Below, in pieces: positions 1-8,309 of a stretch of DNA of 64,000 nucleotides. Within the stretch, counting starts at the first letter, position 1. Every line of letters starts with the position of its first letter. Source of the DNA: CAXRDE01 sp964229355. Lineage in GTDB: Bacteria; Cyanobacteriota; Sericytochromatia; UBA7694. Below the pieces are notes generated by a model. That model did not search any database and was not told the DNA's origin. It saw nothing but the letters and a program-made list of their open reading frames with translations. The translations under genes were made by a program, and so were the position numbers. The stretch lies in assembly GCA_964229355.1 (NCBI GenBank), contig CAXRDE010000023.1:372001-436000 (forward strand), read 5' to 3'.

Positions 1-978
1 CTCCTGCGGAAACAGCTCCTGAAGGCCAGGAATCGCACTGCTCAACACCCCCAAACCGGCCGCTAAATACTCCACCGCTTTGTAAGGCTGCAACATGGAG
101 GTGTAGGCATCAATGGTATAGGGAATCACGCCAAAATGAGCGCCTTTTAAATAACCAGGGATTTCTTCCATGGGACGATAGCCTAAGAAATGCACGTTCC
201 GGTGTTCCGCCAGAGCAGACACATCAGCCCCCTCGGAGCGTCCCAGGAAAACCCAGGACACCTCAGGAAAAGCCTCAGCCAGCTGCAACAGCACCTGTTG
301 ATCCAGTGAGGTTTTAATGCCCCCAATATATATTGCCCGGGGGGCTGGCAACGCGGCCATATCTTGCGGAACCGCTAAAGCAGAATCCCGGGCCTTGAAA
401 AAAAGAGATAAATCCGTGGGGTTGGGTACCCGCTCAAGACAACGGGCGCGATCTTTTTTGCGCTGATACACCACGTCAGAGGCCACCATCGTATAATCTG
501 CCCGACGCAAAAGGATATCTTCAAAGTGCTTCAGCAGGCGGTGAGCTTCTTGTCCCGGCGTTTGGGTATACTCATCATAACAATCATAAACCAAAAAATC
601 GGGGGGAGCTGCCGACAGAAAGGGGTAAAAAACGGGGTGCATGACCCAGTGGCACACCCAGGCATCTTGTCGAAGCCAGGGGGCTAATTGAGAACGAAAC
701 ACCTCTAGATTGACACGAGACAGCCAGGGGTGGCGATATGACACATGATCATGGAGGGGCAAACGCGGGGTAAAAATATCCAGGCCCTCTTCGGTGGTAT
801 AAAGCGGCCCCCAGACCTCTTGTTTGCGAAGGGCACAAGAAGGCTCCCAGGGACGATTGACGATCAACATACGATCCTCAGCGTCTAAAAGCTGACGCAG
901 CAATTGCAAAGGCAAGCGACGATGAAAATGCGCCCACTTTCCCGCTGACCATACAATGAAGTCCCGCTGTTTTTTCAC
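1..978 (-). CDS. Glycosyltransferase, GT-B fold (GT4-like), cut at its C-terminus by the window edge
   Basis: The frame stays open for 326 codons from a GTG start at 978 to base 1, so the C-terminus lies outside the window. The start is supported by AGGAGG at 987-992, eight bases upstream. The protein begins MKKQRDFIVWSAGKW and has no signal peptide. The second half has the usual GT-B nucleotide-sugar domain features: VPNPTDLSLF, AIYIGGIKT, WVFLGRSEG, HFLGYRPMEEIPGYLKG and, near the cut, YKAVEYLAAGLGVLSS, which is the donor-binding segment of GT4-type enzymes. It probably adds a sugar to a surface glycan in the cytoplasm. It is divergent from the acyltransferase at 1108 and belongs to the glycan locus that follows. 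Donor and acceptor cannot be told from sequence. Confidence 0.85.
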   Translation of the reverse strand, partial: MKKQRDFIVWSAGKWAHFHRRLPLQLLRQLLDAEDRMLIVNRPWEPSCALRKQEVWGPLYTTEEGLDIFTPRLPLHDHVSYRHPWLSRVNLEVFRSQLAPWLRQDAWVCHWVMHPVFYPFLSAAPPDFLVYDCYDEYTQTPGQEAHRLLKHFEDILLRRADYTMVASDVVYQRKKDRARCLERVPNPTDLSLFFKARDSALAVPQDMAALPAPRAIYIGGIKTSLDQQVLLQLAEAFPEVSWVFLGRSEGADVSALAEHRNVHFLGYRPMEEIPGYLKGAHFGVIPYTIDAYTSMLQPYKAVEYLAAGLGVLSSAIPGLQELFPQE

Positions 979-1107
979 CCGAGAGTCCTCCTGACGTGAA
1001 AGAATATTATAACAAGGAACAGCACTACCCTAAGCGTCAGCGCCCCAAGATTCTCCCGTGCTATCCTAAATAAATCTCATTATCAAAAAGCAGGCGATCC
1101 TTCACCG

Positions 1108-1773
1108 ATGACAAGTCCTATTATTTATCCCAATGTACAATGGCAAGCCGACAGTGCAAACCTTGGGCACTTTGTGATTATTGGAGAACCGCCTCGCCAC
1201 ACTCAGCCCGGAGAACGGCCGCTGATTATTGGTCCACAGGCTACATTGCGGTCTTTTACCACACTGTATGCTGGCTCCACCATTGGTGCCCGCTTTCAAA
1301 CCGGTCACTCGGTGATGATTCGCGAAGACAACACCATTGGAGACGACGTCAGCATCGGCACCTCAAGCGTCTTAGAGTACGGCAATACCATTGGCGATCG
1401 CTGTCGCATTCACAGCGGCTGCTTTTTAGAATGGGTCACTTTAGAGCATGATGTGTTTATTGCGCCCAACGTCGTCTTTACCGATGATCCACACCCCATA
1501 TGCCCCAAATATAAAGACTGTGTGGGAGGAGCTTACGTGGGGGCCCATACACGCATTGGCGCCAATAGCACGCTCTTGCCGGGCGTGCGCATCGGTAAAA
1601 ACTGTCTGATTGGCGCAGGAAGTGTGGTCACCCAGGACATCCCCGATCATAGCGTGGCAGTGGGTAACCCCGCAAAGGTCATTAAGTCCATTCACCAGCT
1701 CCAATGCCATACAGGGCTCTATAAAAGGCCTTATATCTGGCTTGAGGAAGACACACCCGCAGAGGGAGTATGA
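1108..1773 (+). CDS. Left-handed beta-helix (hexapeptide repeat) acyltransferase
   Basis: This 221-residue protein consists almost wholly of hexapeptide turns of the [IV]-G-x-x pattern (for example TIGDDVSIGTSSVLEYG, TRIGANSTLLPGVRIGKN) and ends with the classic GAGSVVTQDIPDHSVAVGNPAKVI segment. This is the fold of trimeric acetyl- or acyl-CoA-dependent transferases such as WbpD and NeuD, which acetylate sugar nucleotides or finished glycans. It is the first gene of a plus-strand pair; the next gene starts three bases after its stop. Given the neighbouring nonulosonic-acid pathway, O- or N-acetylation of a surface sugar is the likely role, but the substrate is inference. Confidence 0.85.
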   Translation: MTSPIIYPNVQWQADSANLGHFVIIGEPPRHTQPGERPLIIGPQATLRSFTTLYAGSTIGARFQTGHSVMIREDNTIGDDVSIGTSSVLEYGNTIGDRCRIHSGCFLEWVTLEHDVFIAPNVVFTDDPHPICPKYKDCVGGAYVGAHTRIGANSTLLPGVRIGKNCLIGAGSVVTQDIPDHSVAVGNPAKVIKSIHQLQCHTGLYKRPYIWLEEDTPAEGV

Positions 1774-1776
1774 TCG

Positions 1777-2826
1777 ATGGACAATTTATATATCGTTGAA
1801 TCGCCGCTACAGGCCCTGTGCGCGCTGGAAATTGCTCTGGAAACGCCGCAGCAAACCCATGGCATTGTGGTGAAGATCTCTTATGGGAACCGTCTGCGCA
1901 ATGATCAGCAAATCTTGTCGATTGTAGATCAGCACAAATGGGACTATAGGTACCTTCTTAAAGATCTTGCACCCTCACGTTTTTTTTGGGGCACTTTGCA
2001 CCATGACTGGCATCTCAGAAAAGCGCTGATCCATATCAAAAGGCAATTTTCAGGAAAAGTAACCCGGCTGTACCTGGGCGAATTCAGAAGTTTGTTTATG
2101 CACAGGTTGAAATGTGCGCTAGGGCCGGAGGAAGTAATCTTACTGGATGATGGCACAGCGGTTCTTAAATTGGTTAAGCAGTATTTTAGCAAAGGATGGT
2201 TTTATCCGAAGAACCGCACATTTTTCACAAACACACTAAAAAAAAGGGTGCCCGATGCGTTTCATTTTAGAACCCTTAATTTAAAAAAGCTCAACCAAAA
2301 AATACGTTTGGCGACGGTCTACAGCCAAGTAGACTATGATTGGGTGACCCCCTTAACCTTTACAAACGTCAAAAAACACTTTCACCGGCCGCAGCCCATC
2401 GATCCCTCCCTGGTGTATTATTACGGCTCGCGTTATAGCGAATTAAACATTTTAAGTTTGGCTTACGAGTTGTCTTTTTTAAAGAAAATCGCCCATTTCT
2501 ACGGGGCAAAAAATCAACGCGTCATTTATTTTGCGCACCGCTACGAATCGCCCGAGAAACTCGCGATCATCAAAAAAGAGCTGGATTTTGATATTTCAAT
2601 CCCAGAGCAAACCGCAGAGGTGTTTCTGCTCGAAAGTGACAGACTGCCGGCAGAGATTGCGGGGGCCTTTTCGAGTATTTTAATCAACGCTTCTGTTCTC
2701 TTTCCCCTTATGCAGGTGCGCAGTTTTAGACTGGATAGTCACGAAGTGTCAGCACCCTTTCGTGAAGAAATTGAGATGATCTACGCTTATTTTAGCCGAT
2801 CCGGTATCGACGTCATTCCCCTCTAA
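1777..2826 (+). CDS. Sialyltransferase-like glycosyltransferase (GT52/polysialyltransferase type)
   Basis: A 349-residue protein opening MDNLYIVESPLQALCALE, the signature beginning of GT52-type and related bacterial sialyltransferases. It has a late IPEQTAEVFLLE...PAEIAGAFSSIL segment matching their 'E...P..I.G..SS.L' CMP-sugar motif. RVIYFAHRYESPEKL at about residues 246-260 may correspond to the family's H-containing motif before it. A GAGGGAG ribosome site precedes the ATG. The gene follows the hexapeptide transferase by three bases and converges on the PseH-PseI gene: the two stop codons overlap at 2823-2826. In this context the natural donor is probably CMP-pseudaminic acid made by the opposite-strand genes. 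That link is inference from position and family. Confidence 0.7.
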   Translation: MDNLYIVESPLQALCALEIALETPQQTHGIVVKISYGNRLRNDQQILSIVDQHKWDYRYLLKDLAPSRFFWGTLHHDWHLRKALIHIKRQFSGKVTRLYLGEFRSLFMHRLKCALGPEEVILLDDGTAVLKLVKQYFSKGWFYPKNRTFFTNTLKKRVPDAFHFRTLNLKKLNQKIRLATVYSQVDYDWVTPLTFTNVKKHFHRPQPIDPSLVYYYGSRYSELNILSLAYELSFLKKIAHFYGAKNQRVIYFAHRYESPEKLAIIKKELDFDISIPEQTAEVFLLESDRLPAEIAGAFSSILINASVLFPLMQVRSFRLDSHEVSAPFREEIEMIYAYFSRSGIDVIPL

Positions 2827-4382
2827 GACGACGACCAATCTTGCGCTTGAATGCCGTCACCCAGAGGGATATCACGACTTGCGGTCTGCCCCTCCATTTG
2901 CGCCAACCAACGCGGATGCAGGCCCAATCGCTGCTTTCCCGGTCTTAAAATCGCAATATTTCGCCCTTCTTGCAAGGATTCACCTTTGGAAATGGCGCGG
3001 GTAGCTTGAATACCACGCCGGGCATACGTGCTGAGTTCGTGCTCAGCAGAAGCAATCGTTTTAAGGCCTGTACCCCGCATGTGTTCTGCGGCCCGAATGG
3101 CTGTCACCATCTGCTTCAACTCCTCAGGAAGCAGGGCAAAGGCGTGATCAGGGCCGGGCAAACGGTTATCAAGGGTGTAGTGTTTTTCAATCACACTGGC
3201 CCCCAGGGCAACAGCTGCTGTGGGCGCGTAAAGGGGCTCTCGGCTATGATCCGACAAACCCACAGCCACCCCAAAACGCTGCCTGAGCCAGGGAATAACA
3301 TTGAGGTTTAAGCTATTCAACGGCGCAGGATACTTTGCCGTACACTGCAATAAACAGAGTTTTTGCCCCCCGTGCGCATAAAAGGTCTCCACAGCCCAGG
3401 CAATATCTTCAGGGGTACTGGCACCCGTAGACAAAACCAAAGGTTTACCCGATTGGGCAGCGCGTTCCAGCAAACGCAAATGGGAAATTTCGTAGGACGC
3501 AATTTTATGGATGCGCACGTGAGGATCTACCGCCTCGAAGTCCTGGATGGAAAAAGGTGTCGACATAAAATCCAGGCCCTGTTTTCGAGCGTAGTCGGCC
3601 AGTTCAGCCACCATCTCATAGGGCATCGCCAAATCGGCAAAAATCTCACGGATGTCGTCTTGAATACCGTTTTCAGATAAATAGTCACTGGCCCCGGCAT
3701 TGGCCACGTAGACGGTGTCGGGTCGATAGGTTTGAAACTTGACCGCATTGGCACCGGCTTCAAGGGCCACGTCAATCAGGGCCCGCGCCATTAAGCGGTC
3801 ACGTTTTGGGGATCCCACACGCCAGTTCGAACCCGCCTCAGCAATCACATACACCGAACCCGATTCTGTGAAGTCAGGAATACATTCCGCCACATAGCGA
3901 AACGCACGACAGGAGCCTTCCCCCAGGACTTTCTCAATTTCATCCAGAAATTTGAAGCCCGCCTGGCCAAAAGCCTGAATCGACGCTTCGTTCTCAGGCT
4001 TAATTTCGGCCACGACCCGTGTAATCCCCCGGTGCTTTAGCCAGCTTAAGGCCTGCTGCAGCATGGGGCGGGCTAAACCCTGCCGCCGATACGCAGGTGC
4101 CATGTTGATGGAAATATCGCAAGCGGGCGCACCGCGTCCCAGCGGATCAGCCACAGGCTGAAACCCGAGATAAGCCACCCGCACGCCTCCCCGCAACACG
4201 AAAACAGAGGGCAATTGCGGATATTGCAATAAACGTTCTCGAAAGCGCGGCCAATAGTGGTCCCAGGGGATGCTCTCTTGATAATAAGACATCTGACGGG
4301 TTAAAGGATCATTGCGCCAGGCGTGCAAGAGCCGAGCGTGTTCTTCAATCGCCTGAACGAGTTCAAAGGTGAGATTTTCCAT
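2823..4382 (-). CDS. Fused PseH-like N-acetyltransferase and PseI-like pseudaminic acid synthase
   Basis: A 519-residue two-enzyme fusion. Residues 1-165 are a GNAT acetyltransferase (RRQGLARPMLQQALSWL is the acetyl-CoA loop; NEASIQAFGQAGFK the C-terminal part), resembling PseH, which acetylates the 4-amino group of the UDP-altrose intermediate. Residues about 170-440 are a NeuB/PseI TIM barrel (VYVIAEAGSNW, AVKFQTYRPDTV, FMSTPFS, HKIASYEI, VGLSDHS, VIEKHYT), which condenses the freed sugar with phosphoenolpyruvate. Residues about 455-515 are the SAF domain. These two activities are normally separate proteins (about 170 and 345 residues). The gene is last in the operon, five bases after pseC. 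The assignment to pseudaminic rather than legionaminic acid rests on the PseB/PseC/PseF/PseG neighbours. Confidence 0.88.
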   Translation of the reverse strand: MENLTFELVQAIEEHARLLHAWRNDPLTRQMSYYQESIPWDHYWPRFRERLLQYPQLPSVFVLRGGVRVAYLGFQPVADPLGRGAPACDISINMAPAYRRQGLARPMLQQALSWLKHRGITRVVAEIKPENEASIQAFGQAGFKFLDEIEKVLGEGSCRAFRYVAECIPDFTESGSVYVIAEAGSNWRVGSPKRDRLMARALIDVALEAGANAVKFQTYRPDTVYVANAGASDYLSENGIQDDIREIFADLAMPYEMVAELADYARKQGLDFMSTPFSIQDFEAVDPHVRIHKIASYEISHLRLLERAAQSGKPLVLSTGASTPEDIAWAVETFYAHGGQKLCLLQCTAKYPAPLNSLNLNVIPWLRQRFGVAVGLSDHSREPLYAPTAAVALGASVIEKHYTLDNRLPGPDHAFALLPEELKQMVTAIRAAEHMRGTGLKTIASAEHELSTYARRGIQATRAISKGESLQEGRNIAILRPGKQRLGLHPRWLAQMEGQTASRDIPLGDGIQAQDWSSS

Positions 4383-4387
4383 GGCTT

Positions 4388-5554
4388 TTAGCTTAACACC
4401 TCGCGCAGTGCACGTATGACAACGTCTTGTTGTTCCTCAGTCAATGCCGGAAAAATAGGCAGGCTTAAAGCCTCCTGATAATAGGCTTCCGCTTCCGGAA
4501 AATCGCCAGCCTGAAAGCCCAGCTTTTGGTAATAAGGTTGTAGATGCACCGGAATATAGTGAATTTGCACGCCAATTCCCCGAGCGCGCAAGGCTTCAAA
4601 GATCTCCCGTTGAGAGCGCTGCAACGCCGCACGGTGCAAGCGGATGACATACAGATGCAGGGCAGAGTCTGTGTCGGGATGCTGCCAGGGCAAGGTCACA
4701 GGTAGGCCCTGTAACTGCGCGTTATAACGCGCAAAAATTTCGCGCCGACGTTCAATAAACGTGTCGATGTTATGCATCTGGCTCTTGCCTAACGCCGCCT
4801 GCATATCGGTTAAACGGTAATTAAAACCCAGTTCAAGCTGTTCATAATACCAGGGAGCAGGTGAAGGCTCACCCATACGCTCCGGGGAACGGGTAATGCC
4901 ATGAGAACGTAGCTCGATCAACTTTTGATAAAGATCAGAGCGATTGGTAAGAATCATTCCCCCTTCACCGGTGGTCACGATTTTAACCGGATGAAAGCTA
5001 AACACCGCCATATCAGAAAATGTACACGCCCCTATTTTCTGAGCACGGTAACTGCCACCAATGGCATGGGAAGCGTCTTCAAGCACGGAAAAACCATAGT
5101 GTTCAGCCAGTTCACGCAAGGGCTCCATTTCACAGGATTGGCCGGCAAAATGCACAGGCACAACAACTTTAGGAAGTCGCTTATTGCGTTGCGCCACTTC
5201 TAATTTGCGACGCAATTCGCTCAGGCTGAGATTATAGCTGCGGGCATCAATATCTACAAAATCAACATCAGCACCACAATAGCGGGCACAATTTGCTGAG
5301 GCCACAAAGGTGTTGGGGCTGGTCCAGAGCCAATCCCCTGGCGATAAGCCCAGTGACAGACAGGCCAGATGCAAAGCGGCGGTGGCATTACTGACCGCTA
5401 CCGCATACTTCACACCACAATAAGCTGCTACCGTTGACTCGAACTGCTCCACCGTAGGTCCCTGGGTTAGCCAGTCCGATTGCAAAACCGCAATAACCGC
5501 CTGAATGTCATCCTCTGAAATCAACTGTTTGCCGTAGGGGATCATCTCAGACAC
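4388..5554 (-). CDS. pseC: UDP-4-amino-4,6-dideoxy-N-acetyl-beta-L-altrosamine transaminase PseC
   Basis: A 388-residue DegT/DnrJ/EryC1 aminotransferase. It begins MSEMIPYGKQLISEDDIQ and keeps the DWLTQGPTVEQFE segment typical of PseC. The PLP-binding lysine is in SFHPVKIVTTGEGG, and the family C-terminus HYIPVHLQPYYQKLGF and ALSLPIFPALTEEQQ are present. It transfers an amino group from glutamate to the 4-keto sugar made by PseB, the second step of pseudaminic acid synthesis. It lies one base downstream of pseB and five bases upstream of the PseH-PseI fusion, so it is surely co-transcribed. Confidence 0.93.
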   Translation of the reverse strand: MSEMIPYGKQLISEDDIQAVIAVLQSDWLTQGPTVEQFESTVAAYCGVKYAVAVSNATAALHLACLSLGLSPGDWLWTSPNTFVASANCARYCGADVDFVDIDARSYNLSLSELRRKLEVAQRNKRLPKVVVPVHFAGQSCEMEPLRELAEHYGFSVLEDASHAIGGSYRAQKIGACTFSDMAVFSFHPVKIVTTGEGGMILTNRSDLYQKLIELRSHGITRSPERMGEPSPAPWYYEQLELGFNYRLTDMQAALGKSQMHNIDTFIERRREIFARYNAQLQGLPVTLPWQHPDTDSALHLYVIRLHRAALQRSQREIFEALRARGIGVQIHYIPVHLQPYYQKLGFQAGDFPEAEAYYQEALSLPIFPALTEEQQDVVIRALREVLS

Positions 5555-5555
5555 T

Positions 5556-6557
5556 TTAAATCACAATATCTAGCGTGGTCAGAATTTCTCGCAACTGCTC
5601 CACAGATAACCACTCTGTATTCTCATTTGAGATATAGTGAAAGCCCTCAGGCACCTTCTTGCCGCCTGGCAGTGGACCCAGGGCCTGATTCCACCAGTTA
5701 AAGGCAGGGTAAATCAAATAGTCCTGAGCATACTCATAGGTTTGGGGACTATCTGCTTCGGTGATCATGGCTTCGTGAAGTTTTTCACCCGGACGAATGC
5801 CCACAATATTCAAAGCCGCACCGGGCAACATCGCTTCAGCCAAATCCGTGATTTTAAAGGAGGGAATTTTACTGACATAAATTTCACCCCCGGTGCTTTC
5901 TCCAATGGCCTTAACCACCTGCATCACCGCCTGCTCAAGAGAAATCCAAAATCGGGTCATGCGCAAGTCCGTTACCGGCAACTCCGTTGCGCCGCCATCA
6001 ATGAGGCGCTTAAAGAGTGGCACCACCGAACCCCGACTGCCAGCAACGTTGCCATAACGCACCACTGAAAAACGCGTTTGTTTATTGCCCGCATAAGCAT
6101 TGGCCGCCACAAACAATTTGTCAGACACCAGTTTTGTGGCCCCATAAAGGTTAACAGGATTGACAGCTTTGTCTGTGGACAATGCAATCACGCGTTTGAC
6201 GCCCCGATCTAAAGCGGCGTCGATAATGTTTTCGGCCCCTTCAATATTGGTTCTAACGGCCTCAATAGGATTGTATTCCATTAAGGGCACATGCTTTAGG
6301 GCGGCGGCGTGAACGACCGTCTCAATCCCATCAAAAGCGCGGTATAAGCGATTGCGGTCTCTTACATCTCCAATCAAAAAACGTAAGCGGGAACCATGGT
6401 CCTTAAATTTTTCTTGCATTAAGTAGTGCTTATACTCATCGCGGGAGTAAATCACAAGTTTATGGGGTTGATAATGTTTCAGCACATGGGCAATAAACTT
6501 ATGCCCAAAAGACCCTGTCCCACCCGTCACAAGAATAGATGTATTGTCAATTTTCAT
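5556..6557 (-). CDS. pseB: UDP-N-acetylglucosamine 4,6-dehydratase (inverting) PseB
   Basis: An extended SDR enzyme of 333 residues with the NAD motif VTGGTGSFGHKF, IYSRDEYKHYLMQEKF, the active-site stretch LSTDKAVNPVNLYGATK and RPGEKLHEAM, all typical of PseB/FlaA1. It converts UDP-GlcNAc to the 4-keto-6-deoxy sugar with C5 inversion and commits it to pseudaminic acid. A longer reading from a TTG at 6593 is possible, but ATG 6557 matches the family start MKIDNTSILVTGG. The longer start also coincides with a -35 box: TTGCCA at 6593-6588 and TACAAT at 6569-6564. No Shine-Dalgarno sequence precedes the ATG, so the mRNA is likely leaderless. The gene follows pseG. Confidence 0.93.
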   Translation of the reverse strand: MKIDNTSILVTGGTGSFGHKFIAHVLKHYQPHKLVIYSRDEYKHYLMQEKFKDHGSRLRFLIGDVRDRNRLYRAFDGIETVVHAAALKHVPLMEYNPIEAVRTNIEGAENIIDAALDRGVKRVIALSTDKAVNPVNLYGATKLVSDKLFVAANAYAGNKQTRFSVVRYGNVAGSRGSVVPLFKRLIDGGATELPVTDLRMTRFWISLEQAVMQVVKAIGESTGGEIYVSKIPSFKITDLAEAMLPGAALNIVGIRPGEKLHEAMITEADSPQTYEYAQDYLIYPAFNWWNQALGPLPGGKKVPEGFHYISNENTEWLSVEQLREILTTLDIVI

Positions 6558-6563
6558 GCGTTC

Positions 6564-6593
6564 ATTGTAGGCGATACACTGCAATAGTGGCAA
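6564..6593 (-). promoter_or_regulatory. Promoter for pseB-pseC-pseHI, leaderless layout
   Basis: On the minus strand TTGCCA (6593-6588), an 18-base spacer and TACAAT (6569-6564) each match the sigma-70 consensus at 5 of 6 bases. The -10 box ends six bases before the ATG at 6557, so the expected transcription start falls at or next to the start codon. This would split the Pse genes into an upstream unit (exporter, pseF, pseG) and a downstream one (pseB, pseC, pseHI). Confidence 0.6.
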
Positions 6594-6619
6594 GTTGGGG
6601 GGGAGGGATTTTTACAGAT

Positions 6620-7597
6620 CTAGGTGCGCAAGATCCAATCGATCACCCGCAGCGCCCCTTGACCGTCCACATGCTGGCGTCCGCTTTGTGCAGCCCGATC
6701 CCGCCAGGCAAAATCCACAGTCTCCAGGGTGTCCAGCAAACGCTGTTCTAAGGTGTCATCAATCCCGCCCAAATCTTGCACAAACCCCACCTCTTGCCAG
6801 GCTCTCAGATTGGCCCGCTGATTGTCGGCAGCCCGTATGGCCAGCGTGGGCACCCCACAAACCGCCAGTTCATACAGCGTCTGACCCGCCGTCGCCAAGG
6901 CAAGATCACATCGCCCCATCGCCGCCGCCATCTGCGTTGCTTCAGGTGCATGCAAATAGCTTACCCCTGGATGGTCAGCGGGCAATGGATGCCCTTGCCC
7001 CTTAAAAAAAGGCCCCATCACCACCTCAATATGCCAGGTGTTGGAATAATCCAGGAGAAAGGTCACCAGACGCCCGGTTAATCCCTGGACATCTCCCCCA
7101 CCGCAAGTTACCAATAGGCGTTCAATTTGGGGCTTAATGGCAGAAGGCTGCGCAGACCAAAAAGGCGGACGTAGCGGAAGATAGGCACTCCCCAGGGCAT
7201 GCTGACCCGGTGGATAAGACAGACGTTCGGCAAAAAGGGCGCCATTAATATAGCGAGCATTCGGGTAATGAAACTGTTGACAGTCATCCATACAAAACAC
7301 AGCTCGCGCATGCTGTCTGAGATAAGCATAGGTTTGGGTACTGAGGTGATAAGAATCAATTAAGACAAAGGGGGATCGCTCTAACCAGGGGGTTAAAACC
7401 TCGGGCTGCTCACGCCAGGGCAATCTCTGTGCTTGCCAGCCAGCCAGTACGGCGTCGATTTCCACGTCACCCTCACATATCATCTGAGGCGATCGTTGGC
7501 AGCGTTTTTGCCAGGCACGATACAGTGAACAGCAACGCGTAATATGTCCCAGACCACTTGTGGCTCCCCCCTCAGTCAAAATCAGCAGTTCAGGCAT
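6620..7597 (-). CDS. pseG: UDP-2,4-diacetamido-2,4,6-trideoxy-beta-L-altropyranose hydrolase PseG
   Basis: About 325 residues, MurG-like GT-B fold hydrolase. The start MPELLILTEGGATSGLGHI carries the PseG hallmark G-x-G-H (the catalytic histidine). Other family features are VTCGGGDVQGLTG, PEATQMAAAMGRCDLALATAGQTLYEL and VPTLAIRAADNQ. It removes UDP from the diacetamido sugar before PseI acts. ATG 7597 is chosen, seven bases after the pseF stop. A GTG at 7618 would add seven residues and overlap pseF. No strong ribosome site marks either. It lies between pseF and pseB. Confidence 0.9.
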   Translation of the reverse strand: MPELLILTEGGATSGLGHITRCCSLYRAWQKRCQRSPQMICEGDVEIDAVLAGWQAQRLPWREQPEVLTPWLERSPFVLIDSYHLSTQTYAYLRQHARAVFCMDDCQQFHYPNARYINGALFAERLSYPPGQHALGSAYLPLRPPFWSAQPSAIKPQIERLLVTCGGGDVQGLTGRLVTFLLDYSNTWHIEVVMGPFFKGQGHPLPADHPGVSYLHAPEATQMAAAMGRCDLALATAGQTLYELAVCGVPTLAIRAADNQRANLRAWQEVGFVQDLGGIDDTLEQRLLDTLETVDFAWRDRAAQSGRQHVDGQGALRVIDWILRT

Positions 7598-7604
7598 TGG
7601 TTTC

Positions 7605-8309
7605 TCATTCTGAAGCACAGGCGTCCCCCATAATCAAAGGAGCCAGGAGCTCTGCCCGCCGCCAATCTGCATCCGTGTCAATATCTTGAACACGCCAACG
7701 GGGGATGTGTAACACGTGAGAATGACTTGCAAAAATAGGCAGTTCTTGTAACCACGACGCCGTCTTCCCCCAGTAAAATTGCCCGGCATCATGCAACGCC
7801 TGGGGCAGATCCTGAGAGCGTGTGGCAAAATGCTCCGGATAGAACATCTCCAGCCCGCCCTGGGGGAGCGATTGAAACGAACGAAAAATAGGCGCGGCAA
7901 ACTCCGTGGCCGTAAACACATACGCCCATTTTTCTGTGGCGAATAATGTCTGGGCCTTTAACAAGTCGGCGGGACGCAGAAAAGGAGCGGTAGCATAGAT
8001 ACAGCAAACCGCCTGCACAGGCCAACCCTGCTCACAGGCCCATTGGGTAGCATGGGCAATCACAGCAGTGGTACCCGTAAAGTCATCGGACAATTCGTCG
8101 GGTCTAACAAAAGGAACCGTGGCTCCCCATTGCTGTGCAATTGCACGAATCTCTGGATCATCCGTAGAGACAATAACATGCTCAAACAGTCCACTTTCAA
8201 GGGCTGCGCTAATAGACCAGGCAATCATGGGTTTGCCTGCAAAGGTTTTAATGTTTTTGCGGGGAATACGCTTGCTTCCTCCCCGAGCCGGAATCACGGC
8301 AATTCTCAT
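7605..8309 (-). CDS. pseF: Pseudaminate cytidylyltransferase PseF
   Basis: A 234-residue CMP-sugar synthetase with the nucleotide-binding start MRIAVIPARGGSKRIPRKNI and the PseF-type sequence VIVSTDDPEIRAIA, VPFVRPDELSDDFTGTT, plus the late DIDTDADW metal and sugar motif. It activates pseudaminic acid with CTP for transfer. Start and stop are overlapped (ATGA) with the upstream ABC transporter gene at 8306-8309, indicating coupled translation. It is complete and of normal length for the family. Confidence 0.93.
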   Translation of the reverse strand: MRIAVIPARGGSKRIPRKNIKTFAGKPMIAWSISAALESGLFEHVIVSTDDPEIRAIAQQWGATVPFVRPDELSDDFTGTTAVIAHATQWACEQGWPVQAVCCIYATAPFLRPADLLKAQTLFATEKWAYVFTATEFAAPIFRSFQSLPQGGLEMFYPEHFATRSQDLPQALHDAGQFYWGKTASWLQELPIFASHSHVLHIPRWRVQDIDTDADWRRAELLAPLIMGDACASE

